From CAIQPS01 sp964631965 (GTDB taxonomy: Bacteria > Actinomycetota > Thermoleophilia > RBG-16-64-13), in the NCBI GenBank assembly GCA_964631965.1, contig CAZWAR010000007.1:1-46531 (forward strand): a DNA stretch of 46,531 nt. The letters are read 5' to 3'. The notes under the pieces were generated by a model. That model saw only the letters and a program-made list of their open reading frames with translations. It searched no databases and was not told the DNA's origin. Positions 16,067 to 23,183 of this stretch are shown here, one piece after another. The position numbers and the translations under genes were made by a program. Positions within the stretch are counted from its first letter, which is position 1. Each line of letters opens with the position of its first letter.

Positions 16067-17497
16067 CTATGAGTAGGCCATCGGCTCGAGCGTGGACTGA
16101 ACGGCCACCATCGGACCTCCGACGTTGCTGCAGATGAAGGGCTCGAACGGCCACTTGTCCCCTTTGCGCCACTGACCGGCCAGGTGCGGTGGCTTCGAGA
16201 CGTTCTCCACCGGGTGCGACGTCCCCATCTTGACGGGAGCGGTGAAGTCGAGCGGACCGTAGCAGGTCTCCATCTTGGTGGTCCTCACCGCTTGGAGGAC
16301 CGCCTCCTTGCTGTCGATCTCCGCGACCCGCTTGAAGACGTCCACGGCCCATTCGAACTTGGCGTATTGTCCGATCATCGAGGACCACTGGATCCCGCTG
16401 TAGGTCTCGAACTCATCGGCCAGCTGCCGACAGGTCATCCCGGTGAGCGTGTCCTTGAAGGGGTATGTTGGATGCCAGGATACCTCGCTGAAGAGCCCGT
16501 AACCGATCGAGCCCATTGAGTCGAGGACATACGGGGCGTTGAGAGCTTTGACCGTGCCGGCGATCTTCGGCTGGTACCCTTGCTGCAGGCATTGTTGCCA
16601 GAAATTGGTGAAGTCAGGACCGTTGGCTACACCCATCTGGATCTCGCAGCCGCCCTTCTTGAAAGCCGATATCTGAGCGGTGTAGTCCTCGGAGCCCGGC
16701 TGATAGAGCGTGGGCTGCACCATGGTGAACCCGGCCTTCTCCAGGGCCGGTGGCATACCGGTCGTCTCGTTCGCCCAAGCCATCCCGTCGGTGTTGTTGG
16801 ACCATAGCAGACCCACCACCTTGTTCGTGGGAACCTGCCCCCATATGTCTATGAGGCCGGCTATGCTGTCTTCCATGCCGAGGGCCTGCGCATAGGTCCA
16901 TTTGAAAGGCTTGTCCGGAGTGGCGCCGCGCCCGAAGAAATAGGACTGCCACGGATGGAAATTGGAGATGCAGGGGGTGCCGAGCGCTTCGCACTGATCG
17001 GCGACGGGGTTGGCCGTGTCCGCCGTTCCCGATACCATCATCAGGTCGACGCCGTCGTTGCTCACGAGATCCCCCGCCACCTGTGCGGCTCGGTTCGAGT
17101 CGGACTGGCTGTTGCGCACGATGATTTCTATAGGATGCTGCTTACCATCGCCGGCCAGCATCCCGTCGGGGACGGCCTTCTGGGCATGGTCTACCCACCA
17201 CTTGTCGGTCACTGAGAAGTCGGCCAACGGGCCGGTCTGCGGCGACACCAGACCGAGCTTGATGGGACGGCCCTGCTCGGACGCGGCGCTGACCGTCGTC
17301 GTGCTGGCGGCCGCACTTGTCCCCGGTCCTGCAGTGGTAGCGGGCGCAGCGGTCGAGGGTGGGGTAGTTGTGCTTGTCTCCCCGCTCTCTCCGCACGCCG
17401 CCAGAAGTAGCCCGGCCCCGGAACCCAGGCCGAGGGCCCCTCCGGTAAGCCCGGCTATCTTGATGAACTCCCTACGGCTCAGATCTTTCTCCGACAT
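16067..17497 (-). CDS. ABC transporter substrate-binding lipoprotein (Peripla_BP_6), Tat-exported, paralog of the one at 12400
   Basis: This 476-residue protein has a Tat motif (S7-R-R-E-F-I-K13), a lipobox LLAAC with Cys35, a Thr/Ala/Pro-rich tether and a LivK-like domain. Shared blocks with the paralog include DKWWVDHAQKAVPDG (WWVDFALK there), TANPVADQCEALG, FFGRGATPDKPFKWTYA and a C-terminus in which Cys residues around METCYGPLDF are conserved (METCMGTIDF there). A canonical promoter lies upstream. It is transcribed toward the C45-like gene. Ligand unknown; the two paralogs presumably bind related compounds and need a permease encoded elsewhere. Confidence 0.88.
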   Translation of the reverse strand: MSEKDLSRREFIKIAGLTGGALGLGSGAGLLLAACGESGETSTTTPPSTAAPATTAGPGTSAAASTTTVSAASEQGRPIKLGLVSPQTGPLADFSVTDKWWVDHAQKAVPDGMLAGDGKQHPIEIIVRNSQSDSNRAAQVAGDLVSNDGVDLMMVSGTADTANPVADQCEALGTPCISNFHPWQSYFFGRGATPDKPFKWTYAQALGMEDSIAGLIDIWGQVPTNKVVGLLWSNNTDGMAWANETTGMPPALEKAGFTMVQPTLYQPGSEDYTAQISAFKKGGCEIQMGVANGPDFTNFWQQCLQQGYQPKIAGTVKALNAPYVLDSMGSIGYGLFSEVSWHPTYPFKDTLTGMTCRQLADEFETYSGIQWSSMIGQYAKFEWAVDVFKRVAEIDSKEAVLQAVRTTKMETCYGPLDFTAPVKMGTSHPVENVSKPPHLAGQWRKGDKWPFEPFICSNVGGPMVAVQSTLEPMAYS

Positions 17498-17543
17498 CCT
17501 CCGCCCCCGATCCTAGTAGTGAGCGCGCACTTACATCAGCGCC

Positions 17544-17573
17544 ATTCTATGAGGAGGCGAGAGGCGGTGTCAA
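17544..17573 (-). promoter_or_regulatory. Consensus housekeeping promoter of the binding-protein gene
   Basis: On the minus strand TTGACA (17573 to 17568), an 18-base spacer and TAGAAT (17549 to 17544) form a near-consensus sigma-70-type promoter. The start codon at 17497 lies about 40 bases beyond the predicted transcription start. Confidence 0.7.
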
Positions 17574-17589
17574 TGGGACCGGAAGCGGC

Positions 17590-18096
17590 TCATTCCGTGA
17601 GGGCAAGGGCTTTCTGCAGCCAGAAGGAGGCTCCCGCCCCCGCCCACTCCCGGACGTCGGCGGCCGAGAGCGCCGAGTTCTTGCTCGGCGGCTGAAGGCT
17701 GGGGTGTAACGTCTGCCAGTAGCCAGCCGACCCGTCGACAGCGGGGTCCCAGGCCTGCTCGAGGTCGGCCTGCCAGGCCTCCCGTGCGGCCAGCAGGCAA
17801 TCCAGGGTGTTGTCGAGCGCGGTTCTCAGTCTTGTCTCTGCTGCGTTCGTGATCGGCATGTTCCTGGTCTCCACCACAGCCACCGCCAGAGACTTGCTGA
17901 ACATGTCGTAGGCAGCAGCTCCGCTGCCTGCAACGCCGGCCTGAGCCTCGGCCACCGCGGCCACCGCCGCCACTCCGCCCTTGCCGGGCTCAGCGATACC
18001 CATTTCCTTCTGGAAGTTCGAGAGCACGAGGGTGAGCGCCACGATTGCCACGACCAAGGCGGGCAGGAGAATCCAGGCTAGACGCTTCTTGCTCAT
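17590..18096 (-). CDS. Hypothetical protein with N-terminal membrane anchor
   Basis: I do not recognise this 168-residue protein. Residues 1-6 are basic (MSKKRL) and 7-26 form one hydrophobic helix (AWILLPALVVAIVALTLVLS), so it is probably anchored with the rest outside. The remainder is Ala-rich and helical up to about residue 120, then has an aromatic patch (SAGYWQTLHPSLQPPS) and a Trp-containing C-terminus. The ATG at 18096 lies 8 bases after TATTAT (18110 to 18105), which suggests leaderless translation. It is divergent from another single-helix membrane protein with only 20 bases between the two start codons. Confidence 0.65.
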   Translation of the reverse strand: MSKKRLAWILLPALVVAIVALTLVLSNFQKEMGIAEPGKGGVAAVAAVAEAQAGVAGSGAAAYDMFSKSLAVAVVETRNMPITNAAETRLRTALDNTLDCLLAAREAWQADLEQAWDPAVDGSAGYWQTLHPSLQPPSKNSALSAADVREWAGAGASFWLQKALALTE

Positions 18097-18103
18097 ACGG
18101 TGC

Positions 18104-18110
18104 GATAATA
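18104..18110. promoter_or_regulatory. Overlapping divergent -10 elements
   Basis: GATAAT (18104-18109, plus) and TATTAT (18110 to 18105, minus) occupy the same seven base pairs. They are 7 and 8 bases from the two divergent ATG codons (18117 and 18096). Both transcripts would therefore be leaderless. I see no clear -35 for either. Confidence 0.55.
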
Positions 18111-18116
18111 GCGGTT

Positions 18117-18800
18117 ATGAACGATTGGGACCTGGATTCTCCTGCAAAACCTGCTCGTCGGGGAAGCCCGCCGTCCCCATCCGGCGAACCCACCCTCGGT
18201 GATCGCTCCGGCGCCGAGGGGGAAACGGTGGTGTCGTCTCCACCCCCGATCCCCGCCGCCCGCACGGATGGTGCAGGGGGTCCCCAACCGGGACCGCGCC
18301 AGGCTCGGCGGCGCTTCTCCTATGCCTGGGCAGGGATAGCCGTGGTGCTGCTGCTCGCAGGGCTTCTGGGTGGCTACTACATCGGGCGCTCGCAGCACGC
18401 GGGCGACAGCGTGGTGCTCGCCGACGCCAATGCCCGTCTCGGCGAACTGCAGAAGGCGCTGACCAGCTCGGAGAACCGGAACTGGGACTACTACCGAGAG
18501 GTTCAGGGTCTCGACGCGGAACTCGAACAGTTCCGGTCGAGCACCACCACGGTCACGGTGCCGGGTGGCCCCCGCGACAGCTACTCCGACGGCATCTACA
18601 CCGTCGACAAGGACATCTCCCCGGGCACGTACGACGGGGTCGTCAACGGTAGCCTGGGCTACTGGGCCCGGCTCAGGGAGACGGACGGAGCGATCTCGTC
18701 CATCGTTGAGAACGGCATTCCACGAGGGCCCTTCGTGCTCACCATCATCCCCGCCGACAAGGCGGTCGAGCTGCGCGGAGTGATCCTCACCCCGCGGTGA
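18117..18800 (+). CDS. Single-pass membrane protein with C-terminal PGTY/YWARL extracellular domain
   Basis: This 227-residue protein has a Pro/Ser/Gly-rich cytoplasmic N-terminus (1-66), a transmembrane helix (about 69-90), a short coiled coil (98-140) and a C-terminal domain. That domain reads YTVDKDISPGTYDG then GYWARLRETDGAISSIVENG and GPFVLTIIPADKAVELRG. It resembles a domain common in actinobacterial secreted or lipoproteins (D-I-x-PGTY ... CYWARL ... GP-V-I ... F-x-x-x-GC), but the two usual cysteines are replaced here. ATG at 18117 follows a -10 by 7 bases. Function unknown. Confidence 0.7.
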   Translation: MNDWDLDSPAKPARRGSPPSPSGEPTLGDRSGAEGETVVSSPPPIPAARTDGAGGPQPGPRQARRRFSYAWAGIAVVLLLAGLLGGYYIGRSQHAGDSVVLADANARLGELQKALTSSENRNWDYYREVQGLDAELEQFRSSTTTVTVPGGPRDSYSDGIYTVDKDISPGTYDGVVNGSLGYWARLRETDGAISSIVENGIPRGPFVLTIIPADKAVELRGVILTPR

Positions 18801-18816
18801 CGTTTCCCCTGCGGAC

Positions 18817-19176
18817 CTACCGGCAGAATCCCACGCTCGGGGTGTAGAACTTGGCCCCCAGTCCTCCGAGAAGTTCCCTGACCTCGGCGTCGGGATCGCC
18901 GAGCACGAGCATCTCCTGGAGCGGGGAAATCGCCAGCATGTCCTCGAGCTTGGGACCCAAGCTCTTGAAGTGGAGCAGGAAGTCCTCGGAGCTGCCATAG
19001 TACTCGTTCAGATAGCAGGTGGTGCCCGCGTCGTCTATGAACCATTCGTAGCCGAGAGTCGTGGGCTCGTTCTCCTCGACACCGCAGGTGAGCGCTTCGG
19101 CCAGCTTCTTGAACTCGTCCAGCTTGCCGGGCATGATGCCCTGACGGACGATGAGACGTATGGATCCAGAGGCCAT
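18817..19176 (-). CDS. Antibiotic biosynthesis monooxygenase (ABM)-domain protein
   Basis: This 119-residue protein starts IRLIVRQGIMPGKLDEFKKLAEAL and continues TLGYEWFIDDAGTTCYLNEYYGSSEDFLLHF. This is the beta-alpha-beta layout of ABM/quinol-monooxygenase-like dimeric ferredoxin folds (strand with V-x-x-G-K-x-x-x-F, then the YEW and NEYY strands). ATG at 19176 is supported by AAGGAG about 8 bases upstream; a longer frame to 19449 is low-complexity and rejected. Transcribed divergently from the thioredoxin reductase. No cofactor is needed in this family; the substrate is unknown. Confidence 0.75.
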   Translation of the reverse strand: MASGSIRLIVRQGIMPGKLDEFKKLAEALTCGVEENEPTTLGYEWFIDDAGTTCYLNEYYGSSEDFLLHFKSLGPKLEDMLAISPLQEMLVLGDPDAEVRELLGGLGAKFYTPSVGFCR

Positions 19177-19210
19177 TGAACCACTCCTTCCTTGGAGAGC
19201 AGAGGAGCCT

Positions 19211-19219
19211 ATCCTAGCA
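19211..19219 (-). promoter_or_regulatory. Extended -10 promoter of the ABM gene
   Basis: TGCTAGGAT on the minus strand (19219 to 19211) fits an extended -10 (TGn followed by TAGGAT) and lies about 35 bases before the ATG at 19176, leaving room for the ribosome binding site. Confidence 0.5.
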
Positions 19220-19313
19220 GTCGTGGTCCCGGCGAGTCGAGGAAGGTACACTAACCGAACCAGGGGGCATACTTGCCGTGTGGGGAACGAGTTGACAGGC
19301 AAAGGGAGGCGGA

Positions 19314-20252
19314 GTGGCTGAGATGCTCGATATCGCGATCGTAGGTGGCGGACCTGCCGGACTGGCGGCGGCGATCTATGGCGCGAGGGCGCGGATGAAG
19401 ACGGCCGTCTTCGAGACCGCCTTTCCCGGCGGCCAGATCGTCTCGGCATCGTGGGTGGAGAACTACCCGGGTTTCCCAGAGGGCATCAGCGGCGCCGACC
19501 TGGGGGATCTCATGGCCAAACAGGCCGAGGCAGCCGGCGCCGAGATTCGGAGTCTCTCCCCGGTCGAAGCCATCCGCTGTGGGGATGACGGCTTCCTCCT
19601 GACCGTCGGTGGTGAGGACATCCCCGCCCGTGTCGTCATCCTGGCCACCGGAGCTATCCCCAAGAAGCTGGGGATCCCCGGAGAGGCGGATTTCACCGGC
19701 CGGGGGGTCTCGTGGTGCGCCACCTGTGATGGCCCTCTCTACCGGGGCAAGACGGTTGCGGTCATCGGTGGGGGCGATTCCGCCACGCAGGAGGCCCTCT
19801 ACCTGGCCAAGATCGCCGACCAGGTCCATTTGATCCACCGAAGGGACGAACTGCGCGCCACTCAATGCCTGCAGGAAGAGTGCTTCTTCCACCCACAGAT
19901 CGAGATGCACCTGTCCTACGTCGTCGGTGAGGTTCTCGGTGAAGACGGCAAAGTGGTCGGAGTGCGGCTGGTCTCCAAGACCGACGGTAGTGAGAAGGTG
20001 CTTCCGGTGGAGGGCGTGTTCGAGTTCGTCGGCATCGACGCTCAGACCGAGTTGGTGAAAGAGCTCTGCGATCTGGACGAACGCGGTTTCGTCCTCGTCG
20101 ACCGGAACGGCCTAACTTCCTGTCCGGGGCTGTACGCGGCGGGTGACGTGACCGAGTACGAGTTGAAACAGGTGATCACGGCATGCGCCCGGGGCGCCTA
20201 CGCCGCCTTCCATGCCGCTCACTGGCTGGAGACTCGGGTGGTCGGCGAGTAG
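19314..20252 (+). CDS. trxB: Thioredoxin-disulfide reductase
   Basis: This 312-residue flavoprotein of the low-molecular-weight thioredoxin reductase type transfers electrons from NAD(P)H through FAD to thioredoxin or a related disulfide carrier in the cytosol. Visible features are the FAD motif GGGPAGLAAAIYGARA (11-26), the redox-active C135-A-T-C138, the NAD(P)-binding GGGDSATQEA near 152, HRRDELRAT and the C-terminal FAD motif GLYAAGDVTEYELKQV. GTG at 19314 is favoured because GGGAGG lies 4 bases upstream; ATG at 19323 is an alternative. No thioredoxin gene is adjacent. Confidence 0.92.
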   Translation: MAEMLDIAIVGGGPAGLAAAIYGARARMKTAVFETAFPGGQIVSASWVENYPGFPEGISGADLGDLMAKQAEAAGAEIRSLSPVEAIRCGDDGFLLTVGGEDIPARVVILATGAIPKKLGIPGEADFTGRGVSWCATCDGPLYRGKTVAVIGGGDSATQEALYLAKIADQVHLIHRRDELRATQCLQEECFFHPQIEMHLSYVVGEVLGEDGKVVGVRLVSKTDGSEKVLPVEGVFEFVGIDAQTELVKELCDLDERGFVLVDRNGLTSCPGLYAAGDVTEYELKQVITACARGAYAAFHAAHWLETRVVGE

Positions 20253-20284
20253 GGGAGAAGGGGAGGCGGCGGCGTCGCGTGCGG

Positions 20285-20307
20285 GACCGACCGAGATACG
20301 GCCGGTC
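20285..20307. terminator. Hairpin between convergent trxB and glcF
   Basis: GACCG-A-CCG (20285-20293) pairs with CGG-C-CGGTC (20299-20307) with a single A/C mismatch and a 5-base loop. It lies 33 bases after the trxB stop and 55 before the glcF stop, as expected for a bidirectional terminator. No U tract. Confidence 0.45.
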
Positions 20308-20361
20308 GATGGCCGACGAGCCGCCCACAATTGCAGGCGCGGACCGTAGGTTTCAGACGGC

Positions 20362-21810
20362 CTACGCGGGGCCGTGGTCGGAACGGCTGCGCAGCTCCTC
20401 TTCGCACAACTGGCTGACGTTGACCACCTCGACGTCGAGGCCGGCGCGTTTGAGCCCGTAGGAGAGCTGCATCATGCACGATGGACACTCAGTGGCCACC
20501 ACGGCGGCGCCGGTGTCCCTGATGAAGCCGGTCTTGCGGTCGATGATGGCAGCGGATGTCTCCGGATGGAGCACCCCGTATGTACCGGCGGCGCCGCAGC
20601 AGGAATCCGACTCGGCCGCTTCGCGAAACTCGTAACCCTCCAGCGACCGCAGGATGCGGCGCGGCTGCTCGGTCACGTCCTGGTAGCGCTTGCCAAGGTG
20701 GCACGGCTCGTGGTAGGTGATGATCGTTCGTTCCCGGGCTGACGTGCGGGCTGTGTCTGCGGCACCGGTCTCCGCCGCCGGGTCGGTCCCCGGCGACCGG
20801 CCGCCAGCCGGCAGGCCGCCGTTCTCCTGGACGAACTCGCTGAAACTGCGCATCTTCTTCGCGAGGGCTTCCGCCCTCGGCGCCCACTCGGGATCATCAG
20901 CCAGCAACTCCGGATACTCCTTCACATGACCGGAACAGCTCCCGCATTCGGACACGATAGCCGCGAAACGGTCGAGATCGCCGAGGCGCCGGAGATTCTC
21001 TCTGGCCAGGTTCTGAGCCGCGTCCAGATCGCCGTAGCCGTACGCGGCGAGTCCACAGCACGCGTTGTCAAGGACCGCCACCCGGTTGCCACGCATCTCC
21101 AGGACATTGATGGTAGCCTCGCCGACCTCGGGCAAGACATAGTTGTAGCCGCAGGACATCCAATAGCCGAGGAGGGGAGCCGGTTCTGTGGCCGGCTCGG
21201 ATGGCGCGGCGCCGGAGGCCGCCGTCCCGTCCGCAGCGGCGCTCCCCAGAGTCTTGTGGCGGCGTTTCAACCGGGTGGTGAGCAGCGGTCCTGGCGTACC
21301 CTCTCGCAGTTCCATCGCTCGCTCCAGCTTGGGATTGAGCAGGCCGATGAGCCCCGCTCGGCGGGCCAGATCGGGAAGGCCGGTCTTTCGCAGAGCCCAG
21401 ATAGTCCGAACGAGGCCGCGCATCAGTCGGGGGTGGGGCAGCAGGAAGCGGAAGACGGCGCGTTGCAGCATGCCCCGGCCAAACCGGTCCGCGTAGGCGT
21501 GGCGGAAGGAGATGACGACCTTGTCGGTCTGTACGGCCGAGAAGCAGGCGTCGGTGCAGGCACGGCACAGCAGGCAGTTGGCGAAGGCGTCCGTGGTGTC
21601 GGGCCCGATCTCGGTGCGGTCCTCGACCATGTTCCGGTAGAGAGCCACCTTGCCCCGGGCCACGTTGGCTTCGCGCCCGGTGGCTCTGAAGATGGGGCAG
21701 GCGGGCTGGCAGAACCCGCATTTGCTGCAGGTGACGACATGGTCGTAGAGCGCCTGGAACTCCTCGGGCGCCGCCTTCTTGGCAGCGTCCCGCTCGGCCC
21801 GGGTGCTCAT
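20362..21810 (-). CDS. glcF: Glycolate oxidase iron-sulfur subunit GlcF-like
   Basis: This 482-residue protein has two ferredoxin clusters at the N-terminus (C28-x2-C31-x2-C34-x3-C38 and C79-x2-C82-x2-C85-x3-C89). Two CCG (cysteine-rich) domains follow, with CC pairs at NACCGLAAYGYGDL (250-252) and DSCCGAAGTYG. It would carry electrons from the GlcD/GlcE flavoproteins to the respiratory chain. It is longer than usual GlcF (about 400) because of two Ala/Gly/Thr/Pro-rich insertions at about 190-212 and 331-361, both between domains. Its ATG overlaps the glcE stop by one base (TGATG), so translation is coupled. A lactate or other 2-hydroxyacid substrate is possible. Confidence 0.85.
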   Translation of the reverse strand: MSTRAERDAAKKAAPEEFQALYDHVVTCSKCGFCQPACPIFRATGREANVARGKVALYRNMVEDRTEIGPDTTDAFANCLLCRACTDACFSAVQTDKVVISFRHAYADRFGRGMLQRAVFRFLLPHPRLMRGLVRTIWALRKTGLPDLARRAGLIGLLNPKLERAMELREGTPGPLLTTRLKRRHKTLGSAAADGTAASGAAPSEPATEPAPLLGYWMSCGYNYVLPEVGEATINVLEMRGNRVAVLDNACCGLAAYGYGDLDAAQNLARENLRRLGDLDRFAAIVSECGSCSGHVKEYPELLADDPEWAPRAEALAKKMRSFSEFVQENGGLPAGGRSPGTDPAAETGAADTARTSARERTIITYHEPCHLGKRYQDVTEQPRRILRSLEGYEFREAAESDSCCGAAGTYGVLHPETSAAIIDRKTGFIRDTGAAVVATECPSCMMQLSYGLKRAGLDVEVVNVSQLCEEELRSRSDHGPA

Positions 21811-23183
21811 CAGATACCCCCCACGAAGCGGCCCGGGTTCAGGACCCGACCGGGGTCGAAGCGGTCCTTGACGCGCTTCATGAGGGCCAACGACGGCCCG
21901 ACGTCGCCCCAGGGATCGTAGCCGGGCGGCAGCAATCCCGCGCCTCCTGTCACCATCAGGGAGCCGCCCATTTCGGCGATCCGATTCCTCAGGTGGGAGA
22001 GACAGCCACCAAAGGCAGCCTGGTTAGCGGGCGAATCACCGTCTCCGCCATCACCGTCTCCTCCATCGCCGGCGTCGTCCGCACCGGTTCTTTCGGCGGG
22101 GGAGAACACCAGGTCCACGCGTCCTCGCGCAACTCCGGCTCGGTAGCCGAACGCCAGACCAGTTTGGGCCGCGTGGTCGCGGCCGGCGGCCACGACATCC
22201 AGAGCTCGACTGAGGGGAACGCTTGCTCGCAGTCCGAGCCGGGCGCCGCCGCTTGCAACTCCGGTGACGGCGAGGTCCTCATAGAGGGCTTCGGCTGCGC
22301 CGTCCCGCAGTACACGGGGTATCGCCTCGAGGTTCGCGTCAATGACCTCGCGGACCGAGCGGTTGACTGCCGCCTGATGTCCTCCGAAACCGGCGAGAAG
22401 CAAAGGTCGCCCAGGAGCAAGGAGGGCGCCGCTGGTGGCCGGCGCTCCGGCCCGGCCTCGCGGCAGCTTGGCCGTGTCCGCGGCGAAGTCGGCGGGCAGC
22501 GCGTCGGGGGAGATTACCTCCAACGCCAGCGGTTGCAGGTACGAACTCAGGATACGAGTGACGCTCTCCTTGCCCTGCTCGAGTGAGGCCAGCGGGAGAA
22601 GCACGACTGCCTGCGAGTCGTAGCGGGGCAGAAGTCGGAAGGTCACCTCGGCGATCACTCCGAGCACCCCGAACGAGCCGACGAACAGCTTGGTCATGTC
22701 GTAGCCGGTCACGTTCTTCATGGTACGGCCCCCGAACTTCACCACGCTGCCGTCGGCCAAGACTCCTCGCACACCGAGGACCACATCGCGCAGCCCCCCG
22801 TAGCCGGCAGTTCGGGGGCCTTGATCTCCCGCGGCCACCACGCCGCCAATGGTCGCCCTGGCGGGGTAGCTCGGGTCGATGGGCAGCACCCGACCCACGG
22901 CCGTCGCCTGGGCCCGCGCCTCAGCCACACTGGTCCCGGCCGCAGCGGAAAGGGTGAGGTTCTCGGGGTCGACGTCCGAGCAGCCTGACAGGGAGGCCGT
23001 ACTCACCAGCAGATCGATGCGCTCCGGAGCCGCTCCCCAATCAAGCTTCGTCAGTCCCCCGGCCAGATAACAAACGTTGCTCCGGGCGCCGGCCTCGGCC
23101 AGGACGCCGGCCAGTTCCGCCTCGCTGTCCGGTTGCGCCTGCTCGTGGGGCGCGACACCACGGATCTCGGTGATCTTATACAC
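21810..23183 (-). CDS. glcE: Glycolate oxidase FAD-binding subunit GlcE-like
   Basis: This 457-residue protein has the PCMH-type FAD-binding domain. Markers are YLAGGLTKLDWG near 42, the pyrophosphate loop YPARATIGGVVAAGDQGPRTAGYGG (106-130), DVVLGVRGVLADGSVVKFGGRTMKNVTGYDMTKLFVGSFGVLGVI (133-177) and the C-terminal FDPGRVLNPGRF. Typical GlcE is about 350 residues; the excess includes a Gly/Asp-rich linker at about 364-387 encoded partly by a 15-base tandem repeat. GTG at 23183 overlaps the glcD stop by 8 bases. It works as part of the GlcDEF complex. Confidence 0.85.
   Translation of the reverse strand: MYKITEIRGVAPHEQAQPDSEAELAGVLAEAGARSNVCYLAGGLTKLDWGAAPERIDLLVSTASLSGCSDVDPENLTLSAAAGTSVAEARAQATAVGRVLPIDPSYPARATIGGVVAAGDQGPRTAGYGGLRDVVLGVRGVLADGSVVKFGGRTMKNVTGYDMTKLFVGSFGVLGVIAEVTFRLLPRYDSQAVVLLPLASLEQGKESVTRILSSYLQPLALEVISPDALPADFAADTAKLPRGRAGAPATSGALLAPGRPLLLAGFGGHQAAVNRSVREVIDANLEAIPRVLRDGAAEALYEDLAVTGVASGGARLGLRASVPLSRALDVVAAGRDHAAQTGLAFGYRAGVARGRVDLVFSPAERTGADDAGDGGDGDGGDGDSPANQAAFGGCLSHLRNRIAEMGGSLMVTGGAGLLPPGYDPWGDVGPSLALMKRVKDRFDPGRVLNPGRFVGGI
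22035..22064. repeat. 15-base tandem repeat inside glcE
   Basis: Two head-to-tail copies (22035-22049 and 22050-22064) differ at one base. They encode Asp-Gly-Gly-Asp-Gly units of the low-complexity linker of GlcE. The copies look like replication slippage. Confidence 0.75.

Noticed and set aside
15616..16388. Frames crossing the gap between the C45-like gene and the second binding protein
   Set aside because: No recognisable residues, and they extend into both neighbouring genes out of frame.
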